17,306 bases of DNA from Bacillota bacterium (GTDB taxonomy: Bacteria; Bacillota_I; Bacilli_A; RFN20; CAG-826): the NCBI GenBank assembly GCA_003512585.1, contig DOQE01000130.1, forward strand, positions 1 through 17,306. Direction: 5' to 3'. Below, one piece after another: positions 1 to 7,642 of the stretch. The translations under genes and the position numbers were made by a program. Below the pieces are notes generated by a model. That model was not told the DNA's origin. It did not search any database and was given only the letters and a program-made list of their open reading frames with translations. Each line of letters opens with the position of its first letter. Position 1 is the first letter of the stretch.

Positions 1-132
1 GGCGGTCACTTCGACATGGCGGCGGCTACATTTATTAATACACCTGTCGCGTCAGTTGAAGGAAAGCTGCTTGACACGTTAGATTTATATTTATCTGAGG
101 CAAAATCTGATTTTGGAGGAATAAAGCAATGA
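1..132 (+). CDS. gdpP: C-terminal end of c-di-AMP phosphodiesterase GdpP (partial)
   Basis: An open frame enters from the left edge and ends at a TGA at 130–132, giving 43 residues. It begins with GGHFDMAAA, the glycine-glycine-histidine motif of the DHHA1 domain that closes GdpP/YybT-type DHH phosphodiesterases. In Firmicutes these membrane-anchored enzymes hydrolyse cyclic di-AMP. Its stop codon overlaps the rplI start in an ATGA arrangement, and gdpP–rplI–dnaB is a known Firmicute gene order, which supports the identification more than the short fragment alone does. Only the tail is visible, so the membrane, PAS, GGDEF and DHH parts cannot be assessed. Confidence 0.8.
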   Translation, partial: GGHFDMAAATFINTPVASVEGKLLDTLDLYLSEAKSDFGGIKQ

Positions 133-590
133 AAGTAATCTTATTAGCGGATGTTAAAAAATTAGGAAAAAAAGGAGAAACCATAGAAGTATCTGATGGT
201 TACGGTTCTAATTATTTAATTCCAAGAGGGCTAGCTACGCCTTCTACTGTTTCTAGCCAAAAAGAATTGGCTAAAAACAATGCTTTGGAAGAAGCTAGGC
301 AAATTCAATTAAAAAAGGAAGCCGAAGAACTAGCCAAAAGGCTTGAACACATAAATGTTGAATTCAAAGCCAAAGTTGGTTCCGATGGACGTATGTTTGG
401 CTCCATTTCTCCGAAAGAAATAGAAGAAGGCATGGAGAAACAATGGGGTATAAAAATTGATAAAAGGAAATTTTTAGATAAATATCCTGCGAACGCTATC
501 GGCTATACTAGATTAAAAATTGAATTATATAAAGGCAGCCAAGGAGTCGTAACCGGAGTTGTTAATGTTCATATTTCTGAGGAAAAATAA
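129..590 (+). CDS. rplI: 50S ribosomal protein L9
   Basis: This encodes 153 residues, close to the usual length of about 150 for bL9, which binds 23S rRNA at the base of the L1 stalk. The N-terminal domain is typical: MKVILLADVKKLGKKGE, followed by the conserved DGYGSNYLIPRGLA (residues about 23–36). A charged helix rich in Lys, Glu and Ala (about 44–73) joins it to the C-terminal domain, which contains the expected DGRMFGSISPKEI (86–98). The ATG overlaps the gdpP stop (ATGA). GGAGGA at 116–121 lies 7 bases upstream and works as the Shine-Dalgarno site. The TAA overlaps the dnaB ATG by one base (TAATG), so translation of the two is probably coupled. Confidence 0.97.
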   Translation: MKVILLADVKKLGKKGETIEVSDGYGSNYLIPRGLATPSTVSSQKELAKNNALEEARQIQLKKEAEELAKRLEHINVEFKAKVGSDGRMFGSISPKEIEEGMEKQWGIKIDKRKFLDKYPANAIGYTRLKIELYKGSQGVVTGVVNVHISEEK

Positions 591-2068
591 TGCCAAAGAC
601 AATGCCTAAAGTTTATAAGCTTCCAAGCAATGTTGAAGCTGAACGCTCGGTTTTGGGCTCTATGCTTATCGCCCCTGATGCCGCTGATGTGGCATTAGGT
701 AGTTTAAGTGAAGAGGATTTTTCTGACGCCGATTCTCGCAATAAGCTAGTTTTCCGCGCCATGGTAGAACTCCATAAAAACGGAAGGCCAATTGATGCCC
801 AAACAGTTATTGATGAATTGATTGCCCTTAAATTAGATAATGCCGTAACGGCCAGTTATTTGTTTGACCTTGTTAGTTCAATAATTACCCCAGATAACAT
901 TGACCACTATATAAACATGGTTCATGAACAAGCAGTTTTAAGAGAATTGCTTTTAAAATTCAAAGACATACAGGAAGAATATGCAACAGGTGTTTCTGAT
1001 ATCGGCTCCTTTATTGCAAAAAGCAATGATTCTATTTCTGCGATTGCCTCTAAAAGAGTAGTTCAAGGCATGAAGTCCGCCAAAGAAGTGGCCGTAGAAG
1101 TTACGAATAAAATTTCAGAAGCTAGTAAGGCAGATCATCGTGGGATGACTGGGGTCGATACCGGTTATAAAAAATTAAATTCCTATACTCATGGTTGGCA
1201 AAAAGGGGACATGATAATTCTGGCGGCCCGTCCTTCCGTTGGAAAGACGGCTTTAGGGATGAATTTTGCTTTTAATGCAGCCTTGCACGATCACATTCCT
1301 GTTGGATTCTTTTCCTTAGAAATGCCGGCTGAAAAAGTCATGGAAAGACTTGTTGCTTGCCGTTCTTCCGTGCCTAATGAAAAAATACAAACCGGTTATT
1401 TAAATAATCAAGATAGAGTAAAAATATCCGCGGCAATTGAGGAAATTGCAAAACTAGAAATGTATTTCGATGATACTCCTAATGCCAAATTAGGCGATAT
1501 CATTGCTAAAGCCACTAAATTAAAAAAAGCCCATCCAAATTTAGGGTTAATTGTTATCGATTACCTGGGATTAATTAAATATGCGGACAAGACTAATCCT
1601 AATGCTAGGCAACAAGAAGTATCTGATATTTCTAAGTCTATCAAGGCTTTGGCAAGAACTTTAAATATTCCAGTTATTTGCCTTGCTCAGCTTAACCGTG
1701 ATGTCGACCAAAGTGATTCTAAAGTCCCGGTTCTTTCTAACCTTAGAGATTCAGGCTCAATTGAACAAGACGCCGATATAGTAATGTTAATGTATAGATC
1801 TGACTATTATGCTGATTTAGGTCAAAAAGCAAAAGGAAAGGGATGGGCAAAAAACAAAAAAGAAGATGCTCCTTCTAATGAAGAAAATAAGCCTACTACG
1901 CCTGCTCAAAACGAGAATTCTATGTCGGATGTAAAAGTTTTGGTTGCAAAAAATAGGAACGGATCAACTGGAACCGTAAATCTTCTATTCCAAAGAGCGT
2001 ATTCTCGTTTTGACGATCCATCTCCTGAATATGAAGAAAAAATGGCCAGCATGGAGCGTGGCTCTTAA
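590..2068 (+). CDS. dnaB: Replicative DNA helicase DnaB
   Basis: This 492-residue protein is the hexameric helicase that unwinds DNA at the replication fork and recruits primase. The N-terminal primase-binding domain begins with NVEAERSVLGSML (14–26). The RecA-like core has Walker A ARPSVGKT (213–220), Walker B around VIDY (322–325), QLNR (367–370) and LRDSGSIEQDAD (385–396). VLVAKNRNGSTG (450–461) contributes to the neighbouring subunit's ATP site, and the SRFD ending (472–475) is typical. Residues about 409–446 form a polar, Lys/Glu/Asn-rich insert between core strands. It looks like a flexible linker and carries no intein motifs. Walker A has Ser-Val where Ser/Gly-Met is more usual, a conservative change. 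The start overlaps the rplI stop by one base. Confidence 0.97.
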   Translation: MPKTMPKVYKLPSNVEAERSVLGSMLIAPDAADVALGSLSEEDFSDADSRNKLVFRAMVELHKNGRPIDAQTVIDELIALKLDNAVTASYLFDLVSSIITPDNIDHYINMVHEQAVLRELLLKFKDIQEEYATGVSDIGSFIAKSNDSISAIASKRVVQGMKSAKEVAVEVTNKISEASKADHRGMTGVDTGYKKLNSYTHGWQKGDMIILAARPSVGKTALGMNFAFNAALHDHIPVGFFSLEMPAEKVMERLVACRSSVPNEKIQTGYLNNQDRVKISAAIEEIAKLEMYFDDTPNAKLGDIIAKATKLKKAHPNLGLIVIDYLGLIKYADKTNPNARQQEVSDISKSIKALARTLNIPVICLAQLNRDVDQSDSKVPVLSNLRDSGSIEQDADIVMLMYRSDYYADLGQKAKGKGWAKNKKEDAPSNEENKPTTPAQNENSMSDVKVLVAKNRNGSTGTVNLLFQRAYSRFDDPSPEYEEKMASMERGS

Positions 2069-2074
2069 TTAATA

Positions 2075-2830
2075 ATGCTTTCTATTATATTTGTTGGTTC
2101 TGGCTCGAAAGGTAACGCTACATTAATAAAATCTAATGGTACGATAATCTTAATAGACGATGGTCTTCCTAAGTATAGAATTGTGGATGGCTTGAAACTA
2201 TTTAATGCTTCCTTAGATGATATAAATGCCATTTTCATTACACATAATCATAGAGATCATATAAAAGGAGTTTCTTTGCTTCCAAAACAAATTCCTTTAT
2301 ATGCATCGAATAAAACGTTTGATGCTTCTACTGATTATATAAAATTAAAGCCATATAAGCCGTTAAAGATTGGATCTATTAATATAGTCCCTATTTCTTC
2401 TTCTCACGATGCGCCTAATCCTTTAAATTACATTATTTATGATGAAGATGAGTCCATGGGCTATATTACCGATACTGGTTTTCTATCAGAGAGAAATTTA
2501 GCTTTATTAAAAAACAAGACTTATTATTTGTTGGAATCTAACCATGATCTGACCATGGAATTAAATAGTAACCGTCCAAAAGTCCTTATAGATAGGGTTA
2601 TAGGAGATAAGGGCCATTTATCTAATGTGGCTTCGGCTGGATATGCCTGTAAAATAATTGGCGATAAGACAAAAGGGATATATTTAGGCCACCTTAGCAA
2701 AGATTGCAATAATGAAGAAAAAGCAATTTCTTCTTATAAAAATATTTTCAAAAAGAAAAATGTCGATTTTAGTAAATATGAAATATTGGTCACAAAACAA
2801 GATAGCATGGTTTTAGGAGGTTCCTGGTGA
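2075..2830 (+). CDS. walJ: WalJ/YycJ-type metallo-beta-lactamase-fold hydrolase
   Basis: This 251-residue cytoplasmic protein has the metal-binding signature of the fold: THNHRDH with His57, His59, Asp61 and His62, then His111 (SSHD) and Asp133 (TDTG). The subgroup markers ESNHD (154–158) and DKGHLSN (178–184) identify the WalJ/YycJ family rather than RNase J or glyoxalase II. The family is linked to cell-wall and DNA-repair phenotypes in Firmicutes and has been proposed to act as a nuclease. Its exact substrate is not settled. The gene starts 6 bases after dnaB without a strong Shine-Dalgarno site, and its stop overlaps the rlmH start. The usual walRKHI partners are absent here. Confidence 0.9.
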   Translation: MLSIIFVGSGSKGNATLIKSNGTIILIDDGLPKYRIVDGLKLFNASLDDINAIFITHNHRDHIKGVSLLPKQIPLYASNKTFDASTDYIKLKPYKPLKIGSINIVPISSSHDAPNPLNYIIYDEDESMGYITDTGFLSERNLALLKNKTYYLLESNHDLTMELNSNRPKVLIDRVIGDKGHLSNVASAGYACKIIGDKTKGIYLGHLSKDCNNEEKAISSYKNIFKKKNVDFSKYEILVTKQDSMVLGGSW

Positions 2831-3306
2831 AAATAAATATTTATTGCATAGGAAAATTAAAAGAATCATATTGGGTTAACGCCTGCAATGAATATATAAA
2901 AAGAATTAACCCGTATGCTCATATTGAAGTAATTGAGATAAGCGATTTGCCCATTAAAGATAACGCTTCTAAAAAAGAAGAAGAGGAAATTAAAAATAAA
3001 GAAGGAAAGAAGGTTCTTGCAAAATTAAATCCGTCTTCCTATTTAGTGGCACTGGATTTAAATGCAAAGCAATACGATTCAATCGAATTTGCGTTTCATT
3101 TAGATAAAATGTTTGTTTCATCTAAATCTACTATCAACTTTGTAATAGGCGGTTCTCTTGGACTTAGTGAAGAAATAAAACATAGGGCTAACGAGTCCAT
3201 TTGCTTTGGCAAAGCAACTTATCCTCATCAACTTGTTAGAATAATTTTGTTAGAGCAATTATATAGAAGCTTTCGAATATTAAATCACGAGCCTTATCAC
3301 AAATAG
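2827..3306 (+). CDS. rlmH: 23S rRNA (pseudouridine-1915-N3)-methyltransferase RlmH
   Basis: This 159-residue protein is exactly the usual length. RlmH is a SPOUT-class enzyme that uses S-adenosylmethionine to methylate pseudouridine 1915 in helix 69 of 23S rRNA on assembled 70S ribosomes. The knotted SAM site is visible as FVIGGSLGLS (105–114) and PHQLVR...LEQLYRSFRI (133–151). The essential C-terminal EPYHK (155–159) is intact. The start is GTG at 2827, overlapping the walJ stop (GTGA), with a perfect AGGAGG at 2816–2821 just upstream. It is the last gene of the operon and is followed directly by a hairpin terminator. Confidence 0.97.
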   Translation: MKINIYCIGKLKESYWVNACNEYIKRINPYAHIEVIEISDLPIKDNASKKEEEEIKNKEGKKVLAKLNPSSYLVALDLNAKQYDSIEFAFHLDKMFVSSKSTINFVIGGSLGLSEEIKHRANESICFGKATYPHQLVRIILLEQLYRSFRILNHEPYHK

Positions 3307-3312
3307 AATAGA

Positions 3313-3349
3313 AAAAGGCCAGCTTTTATTTGCTGACCTTTTGCTTATA
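3313..3349. terminator. Bidirectional terminator between rlmH and the ene-reductase
   Basis: AAAAGGCCAGC (3313–3323) pairs with GCTGACCTTTT (3332–3342) around an 8-base loop, with one C/A mismatch. The outer A and T runs give a U-rich tail in either direction, so it can end both the rlmH operon and the convergent gene whose stop lies at 3345. Confidence 0.8.
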
Positions 3350-5396
3350 TTTTCATGGCTACTTCATAAGCACGCCAAATGACAGTTCTTAAGTTTCCAA
3401 CCGTTAGACAATCGCCTACTAAGTGAACGTTTTTTCCTTTTTTGACTAAGGGGGTCGGGGTATAGCCAACTGACATAATAACGGAATCGACTGGAATTTT
3501 TTCTGGTCTAGAGCCTAACTTTTCAATAGTAATTTCTTTATCGTCAATGGAAGTTAACTTTGTTTCTAAGTGGACTGGGACTTTAGCAAGGGCAAAGTAT
3601 TCCCTTAGATAAGAAGAATTAGCCAAGCATACTCCCTTTTGGGCAATTAGATCATTTTTCATTTCGATGATTATTGGTTTTTTGCCTTCTAAGGACAATT
3701 CATAGGCGATTTCGCATCCAGTCAAGCCTCCACCGATTACGGCCACGGTATTGCCGACTTTTGCTCCGTTTAAATAATCAATGGCATCAATGGCTTTTTC
3801 TTCGCCTTCAATTTTAAAATGCCTTGCTTTAGAACCTGTGGCAATAACATAAGCATCGGCTTTTATGGATGAAATGTCTTTAATTTCATTATTTAAATGA
3901 ACTTCTATGCCCATGTTCTTTATTGTGAGTTCATACCAGGCTTCTAATCCTCTTAATTTTCCTTTAAAGGAAGCTTTAGAAGCTGGAATGAAAGTGCCGC
4001 CTAGATGGTCATTTTTTTCATAAATTATTGGAGTATGTCCACGTAATTTCAATACACGTGCCGTCTCCATTCCGCCGATTCCCCCTCCAATAATGGCAAC
4101 TGTTTTTGGCTTTTTGGTTGGGACAATATGGTGGATTTTCGTTTGCATTGTTTCAGCGTTTATTGCACATCTAGCCATATGCAAGGCATCGCTTAAATCT
4201 TGATCGTTTGCAACTCCTTTATAATGGGCCATATTAAAGCAACCATTGTGGCAGCAAATACATGGACGGATCTCATTTTCTTTGCCATCCATCATTTTGC
4301 TAACCCATTCTTCGTCGGCCAAGAATTGTCTTGCGACACCCATGGCATCGATTTTGCCTTCCCTTATTTCTTTAGCGGCTACTCTAGGATCCATTCTACC
4401 TGCAACTACAATTGGGACGTTTACGAATGGCTTTAGCTTTTCCGCCTCTTTTAAATTGCAATTTTCTTCCATATATATTGGGGGATGTGCCCAATACCAA
4501 GCATCATAGGTTCCATTGTCGCAATTTAACATGTCATAGCCTGCTTCGGTTAGCATTTTGGCGGCAATTTTGCTTTCTTCAAAATCACGGCCCGCTTCTT
4601 TATATTCTTCTCCTGGCAAAGCGCCTCTATTGAAACCTTTTGTTTTGGAAACAACAGAATACCTTAAAGAGACCGGGTAATCTTTTCCGCATTCCTTTTT
4701 AATTGCCTTTACTATTTCAATTGGGAAGCGGTATCTATTTTCTAAAGAACCCCCGTATTCGTCTTTTCTTCTATTTACATATTTTAATGTAAATTGATCA
4801 AGCAAATATCCTTCGTGAACGGCGTGAACTTCAATGCCATCAACTCCAGCCTCTTTGCATAATTTTGAAATGCGAGCAAAGGCATCTATCATTTTATGGA
4901 TTTCTTTTATTGTTAAGGCTCTGCTAGGGCAATCCTCTGACCATCTATTTGGACTTGGTGAGGCTGAAGCGCATATTTTGTCTATATCTAAGAATGGTTT
5001 GCATAATAGCTTTAAACCTTTATTGTTATGGACTGTTACCATTAGTTTATTAACGGCCATGGAGCGTCCAAACCCAGCGGTCAGTTGGACAAACATTTTT
5101 GACCCATAGGAGTGGATTTCATCCATAAATTTCTTTAGTTTTTTATACATTCCTTTATTGGAATAAAGCCATTGGCCGCCCATTGGATTTTGGATTGGGG
5201 CAATACCTGGTAATATCAATCCGACGTTATTTTTTGCTTTTCCTAATAAAAAATTAGCAGCTTCTTCATCAAAATGAGGGCGTTCCATCCAACCAAAAAT
5301 TGAGGTGCCTCCCATTGATGTCATGACTATGCGGTTTTTAATTTCGCAGTTGCCAATTTTCCATGGCGTAAATAATGGTTCTAATTCTTTATCCAT
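3345..5396 (-). CDS. FAD/FMN/4Fe-4S ene-reductase (2-enoate reductase, BaiCD/FldZ type)
   Basis: This 683-residue protein has the two-part layout of bacterial NADH:flavin oxidoreductases that reduce C=C bonds of unsaturated acids or enones. An Old Yellow Enzyme barrel occupies residues about 5–375, with NRIVMTSMG near the FMN site and VHAVHEGYLLDQF (190–202) at the substrate pocket. Four cysteines for an iron-sulfur cluster follow: Cys379, Cys382, Cys386 and Cys410. Two Rossmann motifs complete it, IIGGGIGGME (435–444) for FAD and VIGGGLTGCE (553–562) for NAD(P)H, and GDC at 661–663 belongs to the FAD domain end. The family includes cinnamate reductase FldZ, BaiCD/BaiH and 2,4-dienoyl-CoA reductase. 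Sequence alone does not fix the substrate. AAGGAGA lies just upstream of the ATG on the - strand. The gene is monocistronic, with operator-like repeats at its promoter. Confidence 0.9.
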   Translation of the reverse strand: MDKELEPLFTPWKIGNCEIKNRIVMTSMGGTSIFGWMERPHFDEEAANFLLGKAKNNVGLILPGIAPIQNPMGGQWLYSNKGMYKKLKKFMDEIHSYGSKMFVQLTAGFGRSMAVNKLMVTVHNNKGLKLLCKPFLDIDKICASASPSPNRWSEDCPSRALTIKEIHKMIDAFARISKLCKEAGVDGIEVHAVHEGYLLDQFTLKYVNRRKDEYGGSLENRYRFPIEIVKAIKKECGKDYPVSLRYSVVSKTKGFNRGALPGEEYKEAGRDFEESKIAAKMLTEAGYDMLNCDNGTYDAWYWAHPPIYMEENCNLKEAEKLKPFVNVPIVVAGRMDPRVAAKEIREGKIDAMGVARQFLADEEWVSKMMDGKENEIRPCICCHNGCFNMAHYKGVANDQDLSDALHMARCAINAETMQTKIHHIVPTKKPKTVAIIGGGIGGMETARVLKLRGHTPIIYEKNDHLGGTFIPASKASFKGKLRGLEAWYELTIKNMGIEVHLNNEIKDISSIKADAYVIATGSKARHFKIEGEEKAIDAIDYLNGAKVGNTVAVIGGGLTGCEIAYELSLEGKKPIIIEMKNDLIAQKGVCLANSSYLREYFALAKVPVHLETKLTSIDDKEITIEKLGSRPEKIPVDSVIMSVGYTPTPLVKKGKNVHLVGDCLTVGNLRTVIWRAYEVAMKI

Positions 5397-5416
5397 AAAG
5401 TAGAATCTCCTTGAAT

Positions 5417-5465
5417 TAAGACAAATTTTAGCATGTCTTATTTATAAAGTTTAGTTTTAAACTTT
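5417..5465. promoter_or_regulatory. Two inverted repeats upstream of the ene-reductase (putative operators)
   Basis: TAAGACA (5417–5423) and TGTCTTA (5434–5440) form a perfect 7-bp inverted repeat with a 10-base spacer. A second perfect one follows: AAAGTTTA (5446–5453) and TAAACTTT (5458–5465) with a 4-base spacer. Both lie within 70 bases of the ene-reductase start at 5396. On the - strand a TAAAAT that could be a -10 box lies in the spacer of the first repeat, so a dimeric repressor bound there would block transcription. The regulator is not identified and the binding is inferred. The second repeat could instead be a weak hairpin behind the HAD gene. Confidence 0.5.
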
Positions 5466-5523
5466 TCTTCGTATCAGGGTGGTTTAACGCTAAGATGAAT
5501 TTAAAAATATGATTTGATTTTAA

Positions 5524-6330
5524 TTAGTCTAATAGGCCAAAGTGTTTCATTCCTTTTGCCCAACCGTCTTTATCTATGTCCTCTGTTACAAAATCGGCGA
5601 CCGCTTTTGCTTCACTATTTCCATTTCCCATGGCAATGGAGGTTCCGGCAAATAAAAGCATTTCAATATCATTAGCCCCATCTCCTATTGTCAAGGCGTT
5701 TTCTTGCTCGTATCCGTAATATTCCAAAACCGATAAAATACCTTTGGCTTTGTCAGAATCCTTTAACATAATGTCAACTGCATATTCGTCCCATCTGGCA
5801 GATTTGCAATCTTCTAGATGAGGGAGTATTAATGATTCTTCAAATTCATCACAAAAAGCAATCATCTGGTAAACAGTTCTATCGTAATGATCGGGGAAGG
5901 ACCGAGGCTGAGGGAATCTAGTCCCATATTTTTCATGGGCCGAAATTACTCTTTCGTCTATCATGTTAATATGGCCTTCGTTTTCTTCAATTAGAGTTAA
6001 ACCGAATTTAAGCTTTTTGGCAAAAAGAATCATCTTGTCAACAACAGTGGCGGGTATTGGGTAGCGATAAATTATATTGCCTCCGATGATGGCGTTAGAT
6101 CCATTCATTGTTATTAACCCATCCGGGTGGAACAAATTCAAAATTCCTGTTTTTCTAATTAGATAATAATTTCTTCCAGAACAGAGAAAAACTTTTATAC
6201 CTTTGCTTTGCATTTTTTTAATTGCATCTATAGCAGAAGGAGGAACCATATTTGTTTTATGGGAAAAAAGAGTACCGTCAATATCTGTGAAAACTATTTT
6301 AATTTTTTCTTTTTTATCCAAAACGGGCAT
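5524..6330 (-). CDS. Cof-type HAD-superfamily sugar-phosphate phosphatase
   Basis: This 268-residue cytoplasmic hydrolase shows all four HAD motifs. Motif I is TDIDGT (15–20), with Asp16 as nucleophile and Asp18 as acid/base. Motif II is CSGR (Ser51), motif III is a lysine in DSDKAKG (Lys194) and motif IV is GDGANDIEML (216–225). The large C2-type cap between motifs II and III (about 85–190) and the overall length place it in the Cof/YbjI/YidA group, which removes phosphate from sugar phosphates and other small metabolites with broad specificity. Gene-specific function cannot be assigned. AGAGGAAA sits just before the ATG on the - strand. It is divergent from the dehydrogenase at 6573. Confidence 0.9.
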   Translation of the reverse strand: MPVLDKKEKIKIVFTDIDGTLFSHKTNMVPPSAIDAIKKMQSKGIKVFLCSGRNYYLIRKTGILNLFHPDGLITMNGSNAIIGGNIIYRYPIPATVVDKMILFAKKLKFGLTLIEENEGHINMIDERVISAHEKYGTRFPQPRSFPDHYDRTVYQMIAFCDEFEESLILPHLEDCKSARWDEYAVDIMLKDSDKAKGILSVLEYYGYEQENALTIGDGANDIEMLLFAGTSIAMGNGNSEAKAVADFVTEDIDKDGWAKGMKHFGLLD

Positions 6331-6572
6331 TTATATTTCCTCTTGTTTTCTTATTTTACTATTTAAAAGAAAGAAGAATAAATAAGTATATTTAATTTTG
6401 GATATGTAACCGCTTTGCAAAGTTTAGCAAAGAAATACCGGCCTATAATATATTGTTTCCGTAAGGATTGATTTTGCTGCTATAAATATATTTTTTAAAT
6501 CCATTAAATAATGTAACTTGCTTTTTTTAATTCCTTTTGGTTTTCTATAAATAGAAAGGCAGGGTAAAAACC
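6331..6572. promoter_or_regulatory. Divergent intergenic region between the HAD gene and the dehydrogenase
   Basis: These 242 bases contain no credible gene. A 10-bp palindrome CTTTGCAAAG (6413–6422) is followed 5 bases later by another CAAAG (6428–6432). Possible -10 boxes are TATAAT at 6444–6449 (+ strand) and TATACT on the - strand near 6388, but neither has a convincing -35. A Shine-Dalgarno-like AGAAAGG precedes the ATG at 6573. The region probably holds both promoters and one shared control site. Confidence 0.4.
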
Positions 6573-7601
6573 ATGCAAAAAATAAAAGTCGTTCAATATG
6601 GATGTGGCAAAATGAGCAAGTACATCCTTCGCTACCTTGTTGATAAAGGCGCACAAATTGTCGGCGCCATTGATGTAAATCCAAAAATCGTTGGTATGGA
6701 CGTAGGCGATTATGCTGAACTTGGCTATAAATTGGGAGTAAAGATATCTAACAATGCTGATGAAGTATTAGATTCTTGTGATCCAGATATTGCAGTCGTG
6801 ACTTTATTTTCTACTGTTTCCGATTGTTTTCCTCATTTTATGAGATGCCTTGAAAGAGGCATAAATGTCATTACGACTTGTGAAGAAATGACAGATTGTT
6901 GGAATACCGATCCCGTGCACGCTAACATTTTGGATAAGACGGCAAAAGATAATAACGCAACCATTGTTGGCAGTGGCATGGAAGATGTTTTCTGGGTAAA
7001 TATGGTGGCTCTAGTTGCTGGAGGTTGCCACAAAATAACTAAAATCGAAGGCGCAGTTTCTTATAATGTCGATGAATACGGATTAGCTTTAGCTAAGGCG
7101 CATGGAGTTGGGCTAACCGCAGATGAATTTGAAAAAACATTGGCCCATCCAAAAGAAATAGTCCCTTCTTATGTTTGGAATAGCAATGACGCTTTAGCTA
7201 GCGCTTTAGGACTTTCCATTAAGTCAACGACTCAAAAAGCCGTTCCTTATTTTGAAGATAAAGATGTCTACTCTTCAACTATGGGCAGAACCCTTAAAAA
7301 AGGAGAATGTATAGGCATGGCTGCAGTAGTAACAACTGAAACACATCAGGGGATTACTTTGGAAACACGCTGCATTGGGAAAGTTTATGGACCAGATGAC
7401 GGTGATATGTGCGATTGGAAGATAAGCGGCGAGCCAAATACAGAATTCCATGTTGTAAAGCCTGCCACTGTTGAACATACCTGTGCAACTATTGTTAATA
7501 GGATCCCTGATGTCATTTCTGATCAACCAGGTTTGGTTACCTTGGATGAACTTCCTTGCAATGGATATCTGGTTTATCCAATGGAAAATTATTTGTATTA
7601 A
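6573..7601 (+). CDS. NAD(P)-dependent dehydrogenase, 2,4-diaminopentanoate dehydrogenase/dihydrodipicolinate reductase-like
   Basis: This 342-residue protein begins with a Rossmann nucleotide-binding motif, VVQYGCGKMS (6–15), followed by the alternating strands and helices of a DapB-type NAD(P) domain. VITTCEE (99–105) and GSGMEDVFW (133–141) mark the hinge and active-site region seen in the family of amine dehydrogenases typified by 2,4-diaminopentanoate dehydrogenase. The ending, with a RIPDV...PGLVTLDELP pattern (about 313–331), also fits. The known enzyme oxidatively deaminates 2,4-diaminopentanoate in clostridial ornithine fermentation. No ornithine-pathway partners (ornithine aminomutase, AKP thiolase) lie nearby, so the substrate here is open. 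The gene stands alone between its own promoter region and a strong terminator. Confidence 0.7.
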   Translation: MQKIKVVQYGCGKMSKYILRYLVDKGAQIVGAIDVNPKIVGMDVGDYAELGYKLGVKISNNADEVLDSCDPDIAVVTLFSTVSDCFPHFMRCLERGINVITTCEEMTDCWNTDPVHANILDKTAKDNNATIVGSGMEDVFWVNMVALVAGGCHKITKIEGAVSYNVDEYGLALAKAHGVGLTADEFEKTLAHPKEIVPSYVWNSNDALASALGLSIKSTTQKAVPYFEDKDVYSSTMGRTLKKGECIGMAAVVTTETHQGITLETRCIGKVYGPDDGDMCDWKISGEPNTEFHVVKPATVEHTCATIVNRIPDVISDQPGLVTLDELPCNGYLVYPMENYLY

Positions 7602-7612
7602 TTTAACTTAGG

Positions 7613-7641
7613 AAAAAAGGAGGGCTTGTCCCTCTTTTTTT
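7613..7641 (+). terminator. Intrinsic terminator after the dehydrogenase
   Basis: A run of six A and GGAGGG pairs with CCCTCT and a run of T around a 5-base loop (core GAGGG 7620–7624, CCCTC 7630–7634). The uninterrupted T tract runs to 7641. It ends two bases before the first 70-bp repeat, so it also insulates the regulator module from the left. Confidence 0.85.
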
Positions 7642-7642
7642 G

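Noticed and set aside
2524..2709. - strand open frame within walJ
   Set aside because: It lies entirely inside a well-supported gene and has no start context or recognisable product.
4200..5109. Several + strand open frames opposite the ene-reductase
   Set aside because: They are antisense shadows of a gene with clear family motifs over its whole length. They show no recognisable domain and no ribosome-binding site.
6405..6422. Catabolite-control (cre) site, TGTAACCGCTTTGCA
   Set aside because: It resembles the consensus but needs one extra base before the final CA, so it is not a proper match.
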